Below the pieces are notes generated by a model. The model made no database searches. It was given only the letters and a program-made list of their open reading frames with translations, and was not told the DNA's origin. The position numbers were made by a program, and so were the translations under genes. Below are positions 30,301 through 38,875 of a stretch of 64,000 nucleotides of DNA, piece after piece. Source of the DNA: Streptomyces sp. NBC_00442 (GTDB lineage Bacteria > Actinomycetota > Actinomycetes > Streptomycetales > Streptomycetaceae). The DNA lies in contig NZ_CP107918.1 of NCBI RefSeq assembly GCF_036014195.1, forward strand, positions 4,712,001 to 4,776,000. Reading direction: 5' to 3'. Position 1 is the first letter of the stretch. Every line of letters begins with the position of its first letter.

Positions 30301-30552
30301 TGCCGCGAGCGAGAGCACCGCGCCATCGACCAGGGGTGGCTCGCCCAGGACGCGGCGTTGGGCGTCGAGCCGCTCGCGGCCCGCGTACAGCACCACGGAG
30401 GCGCCCGAGACCTCGGCGCCGGACGCGGCCGACGCCAGGCCGGAGGCGACGGCCGCGAGTGCCGTCCCCGCCGGGGCGGTGACGAGCACGTCGCAGGCGC
30501 GCGCCACAGCGTGGCCGCTGCGCGGCGCGAGGACGGTCAGCCGGATCTGCAT
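27361..30552 (-). CDS. FHA domain and FtsK/SpoIIIE-like ATPase fusion protein
   Basis: The 1063-residue protein has an N-terminal ubiquitin-like region, then an FHA phosphothreonine-binding domain (about 110-175; RVTIGRSTESDVALDDPDVSRRHC and STNGTRVDG). A disordered Pro/Gly/Tyr linker (about 200-400) follows, then a C-terminal ATPase region like the FtsK/EccC motors. Its P-loop, GPPGSGRTELL, near residue 755, has Arg in place of the usual Lys; the Walker B is LVVLVDDLDAL. It lies divergent from the kinase gene pkaA, so its FHA domain may bind phosphoproteins made by that kinase or by pkaB. It could be a secretion or DNA-handling factor; that is inference. The upstream ORF extension seen to 32343 is a shadow. 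Confidence 0.82.
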   Translation of the reverse strand: MQIRLTVLAPRSGHAVARACDVLVTAPAGTALAAVASGLASAASGAEVSGASVVLYAGRERLDAQRRVLGEPPLVDGAVLSLAAPAEDEPAHDGSAPARLHVVAGPDAGGVHLLHGGRVTIGRSTESDVALDDPDVSRRHCTVTIGEDGGVAVADLDSTNGTRVDGREIGSRPVRLAPGALLRIGESALRLAPGGPDAEPSLAATPDGEGHLRVTPAPAAPRTPGTRGTPGVQQARSAAQLGAPRPEALPPSATPPPPLHGEPSAGPHERPPYGEPSHESAYGITDESPYDPSYGGPADTSGARQGHGHDGEDGRRDARPSARQGTPLRGTRLPERLPGTDEAEHARADLPDGGRRRGGIGAWARRLTGGRGEPLPEPAPAERRHRPAEPAPESWPDPAALLLTALGPGPRLWEREPGHPEALAVRVGTADRGELAAVPVTVGLREAGSLGLAGPRERLSGLARSVIAQLAALHAPATLEIVLISTDRARGLQARTAEWEWLGWLPQARPAHGQDCRLLLAYDRDQATARTSELVRRLDAGPLGPGWASADRAAVAEAAAGHTGPFTVVVVDGDPGSAPLRETTARLAAAGAAAGIHLLCLAETPAASAASPVDATYETACAASLAFRECGAVALLSGDVATALRLVRIAGGRPAGHGTVARVDGVSRPWAERFARALAPLRSGDGSAASAGRIASSLPATSRLLDELGLARATPASLMARWESAPDGAVVLGTGPRGPLGADLASDGPHLLIEGPPGSGRTELLRAVAASLAAGARPDRLGMILVDGAGGERGEGLRPCTELPHVSTHLIASDPVRMREFAQALGAELKRRAELLGGLGFAQWQSQREVAGRLVGQRQAPAAETRGDLDPPGSSTLRLRPVTRGRTEEGPSLPRLVVLVDDLDALVAPALGSPGRPAAGSVVRALEAVARDGERLGVHLVASSARPERTADTELARGARHRVVLDAPPATPSPDEPSPGRGRLHQADGVSVPFQGGRVTGRIPRTATQRPTVVVLEWERMGDPPARRPVRELGNGPTDLALLASALDRAASLVNAAPVAPLS

Positions 30553-30960
30553 CGCCTCGGCGGTCCCTTCTGCGCGGGGGTGCCCAGAAGGGGGACCGGA
30601 CCAGCCCTGTGATTCCCCCCACCCGGCACACAATTCGTGCTGAGGGCATCCTCGCACCTGCCACTGACAACACGCCCGTCGCCCGCCTCGAATTGATCTT
30701 GAATGGTCGGCTCGCGACGCAAATGTGGACGGAAAAGTGGCTGGTTGCGACCGAGTGAGGCATTCGCAGGAGATGCCGCGCACGACCGTTCGGCAACCTT
30801 CTGTGCGAGGACCGCGTCTTAGCGGATCCCCGGAGAAGCATGAGAAGACGGTGAACAACCTGGTGGCGCCGGAGCCACGACCCGTCGCCGCTCTGGGGAG
30901 CGGCACTAGAGTGGGCCGGAAACCCACAGCAATCGACGCGAGCAGCAGGGAGCGCATGAC
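30553..30960. other. 408-bp divergent intergenic region, FHA gene and pkaA
   Basis: This gap should hold promoters for both genes. On the plus strand a -10-like tagagt lies at 30907-30912, 49 bases before pkaA. I see no convincing ORF, long inverted repeat or RNA fold. AT content is higher near 30690-30740. Confidence 0.5.
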
Positions 30961-32652
30961 GTGCGGCCGGTAGGCAGTAAATACCTGCTTGAGGAGCCGC
31001 TCGGACGCGGCGCCACGGGCACGGTCTGGCGAGCCCGCCAGCGAGAGACCGCCGGCTCCGAGGCGTCCGTCGCGGGCCAGCCGGGCGAGACCGTGGCGAT
31101 CAAGGTCCTCAAGGAGGAGCTCGCCGGCGACGCGGACGTGGTGATGCGCTTCCTGCGCGAACGCTCCGTGCTGCTGAGGCTGCGCCACGACAACATCGTG
31201 CGTACCCGCGACCTGGTGGTCGAGGGCGATCTGCTCGCCCTGGTCATGGACCTGGTCGACGGCCCGGACCTGCACCGCTACCTCCGCGAGAACGGCCCGC
31301 TCACCCCGGTCGCCGCGTCCCTGCTGACCGCGCAGATCGCGGACGCCCTCGCCGCCAGTCACGCCGACGGCGTCGTGCACCGCGACCTGAAGCCCGCCAA
31401 CGTCCTCCTGGACGAGCGCGACGGCGCGATGCACCCGATGCTGACCGACTTCGGCATCGCCCGCCTCGCCGACTCCCCGGGCCTGACCCGCACGCACGAG
31501 TTCGTGGGCACCCCCGCCTATGTCGCACCGGAGTCCGCCGAGGGCCGCCCGCAGACCTCCGCCGTCGACATCTACGGCGCGGGCATCCTGCTGTACGAGC
31601 TGGTCACGGGCCGCCCGCCGTTCGCCGGCGGCACCGCGCTCGAAGTGCTGCACCGCCACCTGAGCGAGGAACCGCGCCGGCCCACCACCGTGCCGGCCCC
31701 GCTGTGGACGGTCATCGAGCGCTGCCTCAGCAAGGACCCCGAGCGGCGCCCCAGCGCGCAGAACCTGGCGCGCGGGCTGCGCGTCGTCGCCTCCGGCATC
31801 GGGGTGCACTCCACCCCGGCCCAGGTCGAGGCGGCCGACGGGGTGGGCGCGCTGCTCGCCCCCGACCCGGCGCCCGCCCCGGTCCCGGACGCGCCGGGCG
31901 CGGCCGACCCGACCCAGGTGCTGCCGAGCAACGCGGCCTCGTACGACCCGGCGGCGCGCACCTCGGTGCTGCCCCAGACCGGCCAGGGCGGCCACGCCGA
32001 CCCGACGGCCGTCATGCCGCCGGTCCCGCCGGGGCAGCCCGCGCCGCAGGACCCGCACCCCTGGCAGTCCCAGCTCCAGGCGGCGCGCGACCGCAACGAG
32101 CAGACGCAGGTCGGCTACCTCTCGCCCGACGAGGACCCGCTGCGCCGCCGCCCGCACCGCCAGCAGCAGCCCCCGCAGGGCTACGGCCAGCAGGGCCGGC
32201 AGGGTCAGCAGGGCTATGACCAGCAGGGCCGGCGGCCCCAGCAGGGCTACGGGCAGCAGCCGCAGCAGGGTCAGCAGCGGCCGCCCCAGCACCAGCGGTA
32301 CGCCCCGCCGCCGCAGCCCTACCAGCAGCAGCCGCAGCAGCACGTGCCGCAGCGTCAGCAGTACGCGCCCCCGCAGCAGCCCCAGCAGCCGCAGGCCCCG
32401 GCGCGGGAGCCGAGGGAGCCCCGCGAGCCTCGCCGGCGCAGCCCGAACCGGATGCGGATCCCCGGCCTCGGCTGTCTGAAGGGCTGTCTGTTCACGTTCG
32501 TGCTGCTCTTCGTGGCGGGCTGGCTGATCTGGGAGCTGACACCGCTCCAGGACTGGGTCGCCCAGGGCAAGAGCTACTGGCAGGCGATCGGTGACGGGAT
32601 TTCGACGGTATCCGGCTGGATCAAGAGCATCGGCGACTCGACGGGCCAGTGA
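30961..32652 (+). CDS. pkaA: Serine/threonine protein kinase PkaA
   Basis: This Hanks-type kinase has an N-terminal catalytic domain (residues 1-270) with Gly-rich loop GRGATGTV, catalytic loop HRDLKPAN (Asp142), DFG (TDFGIARL) and the APE-like VAPES. A long Gln/Pro-rich linker (about 290-490) and one transmembrane helix (about 508-527) follow, so the kinase is cytoplasmic with a short external tail. GTG 30961 follows agggagcg. From memory, S. coelicolor has pkaA and pkaB side by side before prfB, matching this order. The Gln-rich linker is encoded by a repetitive cagcag-rich stretch. Confidence 0.9.
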   Translation: MRPVGSKYLLEEPLGRGATGTVWRARQRETAGSEASVAGQPGETVAIKVLKEELAGDADVVMRFLRERSVLLRLRHDNIVRTRDLVVEGDLLALVMDLVDGPDLHRYLRENGPLTPVAASLLTAQIADALAASHADGVVHRDLKPANVLLDERDGAMHPMLTDFGIARLADSPGLTRTHEFVGTPAYVAPESAEGRPQTSAVDIYGAGILLYELVTGRPPFAGGTALEVLHRHLSEEPRRPTTVPAPLWTVIERCLSKDPERRPSAQNLARGLRVVASGIGVHSTPAQVEAADGVGALLAPDPAPAPVPDAPGAADPTQVLPSNAASYDPAARTSVLPQTGQGGHADPTAVMPPVPPGQPAPQDPHPWQSQLQAARDRNEQTQVGYLSPDEDPLRRRPHRQQQPPQGYGQQGRQGQQGYDQQGRRPQQGYGQQPQQGQQRPPQHQRYAPPPQPYQQQPQQHVPQRQQYAPPQQPQQPQAPAREPREPREPRRRSPNRMRIPGLGCLKGCLFTFVLLFVAGWLIWELTPLQDWVAQGKSYWQAIGDGISTVSGWIKSIGDSTGQ

Positions 32653-32816
32653 TCACCGGGCCGTACGCGGGCCGCGCACGGGCCGCGAACACCCCGGCCA
32701 GGACGCGACTTCGGGGATTTGTCGACTTCCAGAGGGTGATTTCGGCGCCGGAAGTGAAGGTTGCCGTCCCGGCCGCGTAGCCTCAGCGTGCACAGCCAGC
32801 CGCTGAGGGAGCAGTC

Positions 32817-34061
32817 TTGGCACGGAATATCGGCAGCCGGTACACCGCCCACCAGATCCTGGGCCGGGGGAGCGCCGGCACGGTGTGGCTCGGCGAGGGG
32901 CCCGAGGGCCCCGTCGCCATCAAGCTGCTGCGCGAAGACCTCGCGGCCGATCAGGAGCTGGTCGGACGCTTCGTCCAGGAGCGCACCGCCCTGCTCGGCC
33001 TCGACCACCCGCACGTGGTGGGCGTCCGCGACCTGGTGGTGGACGGCAACGACCTCGCCCTCGTCATGGACCTGATCCGCGGCACCGACGTCCGCACCCG
33101 CCTCGACCGCGAGCGCAGGCTCGCCCCCGAAGCCGCCGTGGCCATCGCGGCCGACGTGGCGGACGGGCTCGCCGCCGCCCACGCCGCGGGCATCGTGCAC
33201 CGCGACGTCAAGCCCGAGAACATCCTCCTGGACATGCAGGGACCGCTCGGCCCCGGCGGCGCCCACCCCGCGCTGCTCACCGACTTCGGCGTGGCCAAGC
33301 TCATCGACACCCCGCGCCGCACCAAGGCCACCCGCATCATCGGCACCCCGGACTATCTGGCACCCGAGATCGTCGAGGGCCTCCCGCCGCGCGCCGCGGT
33401 CGACATCTACGCGCTCGCGACCGTCCTGTACGAGCTGCTCGCCGGCTTCACGCCCTTCGGCGGCGGCCACCCCGGTGCCGTCCTGCGCCGTCACGTGACC
33501 GAGACCGTGGTCCCGCTGCCCGGCATCCCCGACGAGCTGTGGCAGCTGATCGTCCAGTGCCTCGCCAAGGCTCCGGCGTCCCGCCTGCGCGCCTCCGAGC
33601 TCTCGGTCCGGCTGCGCGAACTGCTTCCCCTGGTCGCGGGCATGCCCCCGCTCGACGTGGACGAGCCGGACGCCGAGGGCGCGGAGGACGAGGAGACGTA
33701 CGAGGACCCGTACCCGAGCGCCCCCACCACCCCCCGCCGCGGTGCGGTCCCGCTGGTGCCCGGGGCGCCGCACGACTCCGCGAACCGCGACACCCACACC
33801 AGCATGCGCGTGCCCGCCCCCGACGAACTGGCCGGCGGCCCGCTCGGCACCGCCCGCGCGCCGCGCTCGGCCGGCGCCCCCCGGCCCGGCTCCGCCCGGC
33901 ACCGGGCCGAGCAGGTGCGCAAGCGCCGCCTCGTCCTGACGACGACGGCGGTCGTCCTCGCCGCGGCGGTCGGCGTCGGCGGCTGGCTGGCCCTGAGCGA
34001 CGACTCGGGGCCGCAGTCGCCCCCGCAGGACACCAAGAACTCGGCGCCCGTCCTTCCCTAG
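32817..34061 (+). CDS. pkaB: Serine/threonine protein kinase PkaB
   Basis: The 414-residue kinase has Gly-rich loop GRGSAGTV, catalytic HRDVKPEN (Asp130), DFG (TDFGVAKL) and the APE box (LAPEI). A Pro-rich linker and a single membrane segment follow (about 372-393), with a short outer tail. The start is TTG 32817, well placed after tgaggga; no ATG fits. It is 164 bases after pkaA and likely regulated separately or by readthrough. Substrates are unknown; both kinases adjoin an FHA protein. Confidence 0.9.
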   Translation: MARNIGSRYTAHQILGRGSAGTVWLGEGPEGPVAIKLLREDLAADQELVGRFVQERTALLGLDHPHVVGVRDLVVDGNDLALVMDLIRGTDVRTRLDRERRLAPEAAVAIAADVADGLAAAHAAGIVHRDVKPENILLDMQGPLGPGGAHPALLTDFGVAKLIDTPRRTKATRIIGTPDYLAPEIVEGLPPRAAVDIYALATVLYELLAGFTPFGGGHPGAVLRRHVTETVVPLPGIPDELWQLIVQCLAKAPASRLRASELSVRLRELLPLVAGMPPLDVDEPDAEGAEDEETYEDPYPSAPTTPRRGAVPLVPGAPHDSANRDTHTSMRVPAPDELAGGPLGTARAPRSAGAPRPGSARHRAEQVRKRRLVLTTTAVVLAAAVGVGGWLALSDDSGPQSPPQDTKNSAPVLP

Positions 34062-34120
34062 GGGTCCCGCGATCCGATGGCCCGGGGAACGCCGGAGCGC
34101 GCAGCCGTTACGCTGGACCC

Positions 34121-35227
34121 GTGGCAGTCGTCGATGTATCCGAAGAGCTGAAGTCCCTCTCCTCGACCATGGGGTCGATCGAGGCCGTCCTGGACCTCGA
34201 CACGATGCGGGCGGACATCGCCGTGCTCGAGGAGCAGGCGGCCGCCCCGTCCCTGTGGGACGACCCGGAGGCCGCGCAGAAGATCACCAGCAAGCTTTCC
34301 CACCTCCAGGCGGAACTGCGCAAGACCGAGGCCCTGCGCTCCCGGATCGACGATCTCGCGGTGCTCTTCGAGCTCGCCGAGGAGATGGACGACCCGGACA
34401 CCCGCACCGAGGCCCAGGCCGAGCTGGAGTCCGTGCGCAAGGCGCTGGACGAGATGGAGGTCCGTACCCTTCTGTCCGGCGAGTACGACTCCCGTGAGGC
34501 GCTGGTCAACATCCGCGCCGAGGCCGGTGGCGTCGACGCCTCCGACTTCGCCGAGCGCCTCCAGCGCATGTACCTGCGCTGGGCCGAGCGGCACGGCTAC
34601 AAGACCGAGGTGTACGAGACCTCGTTCGCGGAAGAGGCCGGCATCAAGTCGACCACCTTCGTGGTCAGCGCGCCCTACGCCTACGGCACGCTCTCCGTGG
34701 AGCAGGGCACGCACCGCCTGGTCCGCATCTCGCCCTTCGACAACCAGGGCCGCCGCCAGACGTCCTTCGCGGGCGTCGAGGTGCTGCCGGTCGTCGAGCA
34801 GTCCGACCACGTCGAGATCGACGAGTCCGAGCTGCGCATCGACGTCTACCGTGCGTCGGGCCCCGGCGGTCAGGGCGTCAACACCACGGACTCCGCGGTC
34901 CGCATCACCCACCTCCCGACCGGCATCGTGGTCTCCTGCCAGAACGAGCGCTCGCAGATCCAGAACAAGGCGAGCGCCATGAACGTCCTGCAGGCCAAGC
35001 TCCTCGAGCGCCGCCGCCAGGAGGAGCAGGCGCTGATGGACTCGCTCAAGGGCGACGGCGGCAACTCCTGGGGCAACCAGATGCGTTCGTACGTCCTGCA
35101 CCCGTACCAGATGGTGAAGGACCTGCGCACCGAGTTCGAGGTCGGCAACCCGCAGGCGGTCCTCGACGGCGAGATCGACGGCTTCCTCGAAGCGGGCATC
35201 CGCTGGCGCAAGCAGCAGGAGAAGTAG
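34121..35227 (+). CDS. prfB: Peptide chain release factor 2
   Basis: RF2 reads UAA and UGA stop codons and releases the peptide. The 368-residue protein has the codon-reading tripeptide SPF (residues 204-206) and the catalytic GGQ (249-251, in GPGGQGVN). The start is GTG 34121. No in-frame UGA or shift-prone sequence is present near the start, so the programmed +1 frameshift known in enterobacterial prfB is absent. It precedes smpB/ssrA by a few kilobases, with ftsEX between. A terminator follows the stop. Confidence 0.97.
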   Translation: MAVVDVSEELKSLSSTMGSIEAVLDLDTMRADIAVLEEQAAAPSLWDDPEAAQKITSKLSHLQAELRKTEALRSRIDDLAVLFELAEEMDDPDTRTEAQAELESVRKALDEMEVRTLLSGEYDSREALVNIRAEAGGVDASDFAERLQRMYLRWAERHGYKTEVYETSFAEEAGIKSTTFVVSAPYAYGTLSVEQGTHRLVRISPFDNQGRRQTSFAGVEVLPVVEQSDHVEIDESELRIDVYRASGPGGQGVNTTDSAVRITHLPTGIVVSCQNERSQIQNKASAMNVLQAKLLERRRQEEQALMDSLKGDGGNSWGNQMRSYVLHPYQMVKDLRTEFEVGNPQAVLDGEIDGFLEAGIRWRKQQEK

Positions 35228-35250
35228 ACCCCGCGCAGACCCCACGCACC

Positions 35251-35290
35251 CGAAGGCGCCGGCCCCCTCCTCAGGGGAACGGCGCCTTCG
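35251..35290 (+). terminator. Hairpin downstream of prfB
   Basis: cgaaggcgcc (35251-35260) pairs with ggcgccttcg (35281-35290). The central part ggcccc/ggggaac strengthens the inner stem. It lies 23 bases after the prfB stop. Confidence 0.8.
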
Positions 35291-35628
35291 AGTTGTGCGG
35301 GTCGTGTGAACGGCAGCGGCGCGACCTGCTTCGCCGGTGCAAGCGGGAATTGAGCCGCGCGGCGCTTTGTCGACATGGGAACTCGCCTGTGGGATACGTC
35401 AGTTCGGGGTTTCTGTCACAGTCGTATTCCCGTACGCCCGGCAAGTGGGTCGATGTCGGACATTGCGTACGCAACGACCTTGACGCCCTCTTTAAAACTG
35501 GCAAAGCTAACGCGCGGCATGCGTAACTCTGGGGCGCGTGCGACGGGGGAGGGGCTTCATGGCCCGCCCGGTGTTGCCGCCCCGGGCGCTGCTCCATGAC
35601 GAGATCGGCTACTGGGGGTAGCAAGCAG
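35291..35628 (+). other. Upstream region of the surface protein gene
   Basis: The gap is relatively AT-rich near 35485-35515. It contains the 12-bp palindrome ttgcgtacgcaa (35463-35474) and a -35-like ttgacg (35480-35485), but no clean -10 at the right spacing. An in-frame ATG at 35596 is less likely as start than 35629. No other gene is visible. Confidence 0.4.
35463..35474. promoter_or_regulatory. 12-bp palindrome before a -35-like element
   Basis: ttgcgtacgcaa is self-complementary and lies 6 bases upstream of ttgacg (35480-35485). The pair could be an operator-promoter for the repetitive surface protein gene that starts at 35629. Confidence 0.4.
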
Positions 35629-36582
35629 ATGACCAAGAACACGCGGGTCCGCTTCGCGCGGATAGCTGCCGGTGCGGTGATTGCCGCCGGCGCGTCCTTG
35701 ACCGCCGCGGGGGCGGCCCAGGCCGTCGGCTCCGACGCCGGCGACAGCAATACGCCCGCGATCACCCTGGGCGGCACGTGCGCCCCGACCGACCCGCTGT
35801 GCACCACGACGGGCGGTTCCGGTTCCACGGGCTCGACGACGGACGGCACGACCGGTTCGACGACGGACGGTTCGACCGGTTCGACGACGGCGGGCTCGAC
35901 GGGCTCGACGACGGACGGTTCGACGGGCTCCACCACGGCGGGTTCGACCGGTTCGACGACGGACGGTTCGACCGGTTCGACGACGGCGGGCTCGACCGGT
36001 TCGACGACGGACGGTTCGACGGGCTCCACCACGGCGGGTTCGACCGGTTCGACGACGGACGGTTCGACCGGTTCGACGACGGCGGGCTCGACGGGCTCCA
36101 CCACGGCCGGTTCGACCGGTTCGACGACGGACGGTTCGACCGGTTCGACCACGTCCGGCACCTCGGGTACGGCGGGTACGTCCGGGACCTCGGGCACGTC
36201 GGGCACCTCGGGCACGTCGGGCACCTCGGGTACGTCCGGCACCTCGGGCACCTCGGGTACGTCCGGCACCTCGGGCACCTCGGGTACGTCCGGCACCTCG
36301 GGCTCGACCGGCACCTCGGGTACCTCCGGCACTACCGGAACCACTGGTACCACCGGCGCCACCACCGGCTCGACCGGAACCACCGGCACCACGGGTAACA
36401 CCGGCACCACCCCCGACAACGTCGGGTCGCAGCCCGTCGAGCAGGGGCAGCAGAAGGAGGAGCTGGCCGCCACCGGTGCGGGCGGGACCACCTTCCTGAT
36501 CATCGGCGCCGCGACCATGATCGCGGGCGGCATCGGCTTCCGCTTCATGCCGCGCCTGGTCAACGGCCGTAACGTCGCGTAA
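35629..36582 (+). CDS. Thr/Ser/Gly-repeat cell-wall protein with LAXTG sortase signal
   Basis: The 317-residue protein has a signal peptide (basic start then [19 protein letters not shown]), a short mature N-terminus with a cysteine pair (CAPTDPLC) and a long low-complexity region. That region is first built of 8-residue GSTGSTTD/A units and then of 3-residue SGT-like units. A C-terminal sorting signal follows: LAATG, a hydrophobic segment and a basic tail ([10 protein letters not shown]). LAXTG is the motif of Streptomyces sortase E, so the protein is probably anchored to peptidoglycan. ATG 35629 follows gggggt. The repeat tract may extend the protein through the wall; its function is unknown. 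Confidence 0.85.
   Translation: MTKNTRVRFARIAAGAVIAAGASLTAAGAAQAVGSDAGDSNTPAITLGGTCAPTDPLCTTTGGSGSTGSTTDGTTGSTTDGSTGSTTAGSTGSTTDGSTGSTTAGSTGSTTDGSTGSTTAGSTGSTTDGSTGSTTAGSTGSTTDGSTGSTTAGSTGSTTAGSTGSTTDGSTGSTTSGTSGTAGTSGTSGTSGTSGTSGTSGTSGTSGTSGTSGTSGTSGTSGTSGSTGTSGTSGTTGTTGTTGATTGSTGTTGTTGNTGTTPDNVGSQPVEQGQQKEELAATGAGGTTFLIIGAATMIAGGIGFRFMPRLVNGRNVA
35820..36390 (+). repeat. Coding tandem repeats of the surface protein
   Basis: About 570 bases are made of near-identical 24-base units (such as ggttcgaccggttcgacgac), later changing to short units encoding Ser-Gly-Thr triplets. Copy number could vary between strains. A shadow ORF on the other strand reads as Val-Glu-Pro repeats and is not real. 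Confidence 0.9.
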
Positions 36583-36607
36583 CCGCCAGCGGTAGCGACC
36601 GCCACGC

Positions 36608-36647
36608 AAGAGGGCCCCGGGTGCGATCACGCACTCGGGGCCCTCTT
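36608..36647. terminator. Terminator between the surface protein and zinc-ribbon genes
   Basis: An 18-bp stem (36608-36625 with 36630-36647, one G-U pair) closes a 4-base loop. It lies between two convergent stops and serves both. Confidence 0.9.
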
Positions 36648-36673
36648 CGCGTACGAACGACGTGAGGACCGTC

Positions 36674-36865
36674 TCAGACGGTCTGGTGGGCCAGCAGGGC
36701 CAGGGCCCCGACCAGCACGATCAGCAGGGTGATCAGCGTGGCGGGGGTGAGGCCACCCCACTGGTTCTCCTGCTGGAGGCGCTCCCGGTTCGCCCGGCAG
36801 ACGCTACAGCGGCCCTCGCTCACGGGCGCCGCGCAGTTGGCGCACACCAATCGGTCATAGGTCAT
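36674..36865 (-). CDS. Small zinc-ribbon membrane protein
   Basis: The 63-residue protein has two CxxC knuckles (CANC, CSVC), a short polar spacer and a C-terminal hydrophobic segment (TLITLLIVLVGALALL), so it is likely a tail-anchored zinc-ribbon protein. ATG 36865 follows an excellent gaggagga ribosome site; an upstream in-frame start adds only an Arg-rich leader. It is convergent with the surface protein gene. The function is unknown. Confidence 0.7.
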   Translation of the reverse strand: MTYDRLVCANCAAPVSEGRCSVCRANRERLQQENQWGGLTPATLITLLIVLVGALALLAHQTV

Positions 36866-37101
36866 GCGCTGTCCTCCTCCCGCGCGGCGGAGCCGACGCA
36901 TCCAGCAGTCAAACCGCTATCTCTCCGCTCAACGCTCAGGGAAACGCAACCGTTCCCCCTACCACTGTGCCAGCTCCCGCGCGTTTCGGCGCGCCCCGCC
37001 GGATTCACGCCGTCCCCCACCCCGAGACCCGGGGGACATAAGGGGCATCCCCGGACGGGGCCTGCGCGGGCTCGTTCCGTTCGCGTAAGGTCACGCACAC
37101 C

Positions 37102-37107
37102 TATACT
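37102..37107 (+). promoter_or_regulatory. -10 element upstream of ftsE
   Basis: tatact matches the -10 consensus and lies 23 bases before the GTG of ftsE. No clear -35 is visible 17-18 bases upstream. Confidence 0.4.
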
Positions 37108-37130
37108 CCCGGCCGACCCGTGGTGCACCC

Positions 37131-37820
37131 GTGATCCGATTCGACAATGTCTCCAAGACCTATCCCAAGCAGAACCGACCAGCCCTGCGGGATGTCTCCC
37201 TCGACATCGAGAAGGGCGAGTTCGTCTTCCTCGTCGGCTCGTCCGGTTCCGGGAAGTCGACCTTCCTGAGGCTCGTCCTGCGTGAAGAGCGCGCCAGCCA
37301 GGGGCAGGTGCACGTGCTCGGCAAGGACCTGGCCCGGCTCTCCAACTGGAAGGTGCCGCACATGCGGCGCCAACTGGGCACCGTCTTCCAGGACTTCCGA
37401 CTGCTCCCCAACAAGACCGTCGCGGAGAACGTCGCGTTCGCCCAGGAGGTCATCGGAAAGCCGCGCGGCGAGATCCGCAAGGCCGTGCCGCAAGTCCTCG
37501 ACCTGGTCGGACTCGGTGGCAAGGAGGACCGCAGGCCCGGTGAGCTCTCCGGTGGTGAGCAGCAGCGCGTGGCCATTGCCCGCGCCTTCGTCAACCGGCC
37601 CATGCTGCTCATCGCGGACGAGCCGACCGGCAACCTCGACCCGCAGACCTCCGTCGGCATCATGAAACTGCTCGACCGGATCAACCGGACCGGCACGACC
37701 GTAATCATGGCGACCCACGACCAGAACATCGTCGACCAGATGCGCAAGCGCGTCATCGAGCTGGAATCCGGCCGTCTCGTACGCGACCAGGCGCGCGGCG
37801 TCTACGGCTACCAGCACTGA
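37131..37820 (+). CDS. ftsE: Cell division ATP-binding protein FtsE
   Basis: FtsE is the ATPase of the FtsEX complex, which activates peptidoglycan hydrolases during division. The 229-residue product has Walker A (GSSGSGKST), Q-loop (FQDF), signature LSGGEQQR, Walker B ([12 protein letters not shown]) and the switch His (ATHDQ). GTG 37131 gives the standard [12 protein letters not shown] start. ftsX follows after 46 bases. Confidence 0.97.
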   Translation: MIRFDNVSKTYPKQNRPALRDVSLDIEKGEFVFLVGSSGSGKSTFLRLVLREERASQGQVHVLGKDLARLSNWKVPHMRRQLGTVFQDFRLLPNKTVAENVAFAQEVIGKPRGEIRKAVPQVLDLVGLGGKEDRRPGELSGGEQQRVAIARAFVNRPMLLIADEPTGNLDPQTSVGIMKLLDRINRTGTTVIMATHDQNIVDQMRKRVIELESGRLVRDQARGVYGYQH

Positions 37821-37866
37821 GCGCCGTAGAGCACTCGTCGAGCACTGAAAGGCTGAAATAGTCGCC

Positions 37867-38784
37867 ATGCGCGCCCAGTTCGTACTCTCGGAGATCGGGG
37901 TCGGTCTCCGCCGCAACCTGACCATGACGATCGCCGTCGTCGTGTCCGTGGCCCTCTCGCTCGCCCTGTTCGGCGGCACGCTGCTGATGCGGGACCAGGT
38001 CAACAGCATGAAGGACTACTGGTACGACAAGGTCAACGTCTCCCTCTTCCTGTGCAACAAGGCGGACGCCGAGACCGTCTCGCAGTGCGCCAAGGGCGCG
38101 GTGACGGCGCAGCAGAAGAAGGACATAGAGGCCGACCTCAAGAAGCTCGACATCGTGCAGAGCGTGGTGTACGAGTCGCAGGACGAGGCGTACAAGCACT
38201 ACAAGGACCAGTACGGCTCCACCCCGATGGCCAGCTCCATCACCCCCGACCAGATGCCGGAGTCCTTCCGGGTCAAGCTCAAGGACCCGCAGAAGTACAA
38301 GGTCGTGGCGACCGCCTTCGCCGGCCGGGACGGCATCGAGTCGGTGCAGGACCAGCGCGGCACCCTGGACACCCTCTTCAAGATCCTCAACGGCATGAAC
38401 GCGGCGGCCCTCGCGGTCATGGCGATCATGCTGATCGTCGCCGTGATGCTGATCGTCAACACGGTGCGGGTGTCGGCGTTCAGCCGCCGCCGCGAGACCG
38501 GCATCATGCGCCTAGTGGGCGCGTCCAGCTTCTACATCCAGGCCCCGTTCATCATGGAGGCCGCCTTCGCCGGGCTGCTCGGCGGCATCGGGGCGGCCGG
38601 ACTCCTCGTCATGGCGCGCTACTTCATAATCGATCACGGCATGTCGCTGGCGCAGAACCTGAGCCTCATCAAGTTCATCGGATGGGACGCCGTGCTCGCC
38701 AAGCTGCCGCTGGTGCTCGCCTCCAGCGTCCTGATGCCCGCGGTGGCGGCCTTCCTGGCCCTGCGCAAGTACCTCAAGGTCTGA
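37867..38784 (+). CDS. ftsX: Cell division permease-like protein FtsX
   Basis: FtsX is the membrane partner of FtsE; its extracellular loop contacts a hydrolase or its adaptor. The 305-residue product has an N-terminal helix, a large outer domain (about residues 55-170) and three later helices, the usual four-helix plan. It follows ftsE closely. Its terminator, gggcgccatagg with cctatggcgccc (38818-38851), overlaps the start of the next gene's promoter region. Confidence 0.96.
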   Translation: MRAQFVLSEIGVGLRRNLTMTIAVVVSVALSLALFGGTLLMRDQVNSMKDYWYDKVNVSLFLCNKADAETVSQCAKGAVTAQQKKDIEADLKKLDIVQSVVYESQDEAYKHYKDQYGSTPMASSITPDQMPESFRVKLKDPQKYKVVATAFAGRDGIESVQDQRGTLDTLFKILNGMNAAALAVMAIMLIVAVMLIVNTVRVSAFSRRRETGIMRLVGASSFYIQAPFIMEAAFAGLLGGIGAAGLLVMARYFIIDHGMSLAQNLSLIKFIGWDAVLAKLPLVLASSVLMPAVAAFLALRKYLKV

Positions 38785-38817
38785 CCGCGGCTCGACCCCG
38801 TGTGTGACGTACGCCCC

Positions 38818-38851
38818 GGGCGCCATAGGAGCAACACCCCCTATGGCGCCC
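38818..38851 (+). terminator. Hairpin downstream of ftsX
   Basis: A perfect 12-bp stem (38818-38829 with 38840-38851) encloses a 10-base loop, 33 bases after the ftsX stop. Confidence 0.8.
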
Positions 38852-38862
38852 GACGCTTGTCC

Positions 38863-38868
38863 TAGACT
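38863..38868 (+). promoter_or_regulatory. -10 element directly before the S41 protease gene
   Basis: tagact matches the -10 consensus and ends 7 bases before ATG 38876. The predicted transcript would start at or next to the ATG, so the mRNA would be leaderless. No ribosome site is visible before the ATG, which fits. Confidence 0.5.
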
Positions 38869-38875
38869 CGGCGCC

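Noticed and set aside
30553..32343. N-terminal extension of the FHA gene on the minus strand
   Set aside because: It runs opposite pkaA and has no family similarity; ATG 30552 starts the conserved part.
35820..36390. CRISPR-like array
   Set aside because: The repeats are short, adjacent and in frame, with no unique spacers and no cas genes nearby.
35271..36605. Minus-strand frame reading as Val-Glu-Pro repeats
   Set aside because: It is the reverse reading of the Ser/Thr/Gly repeats. The plus strand has a signal peptide and sorting signal.
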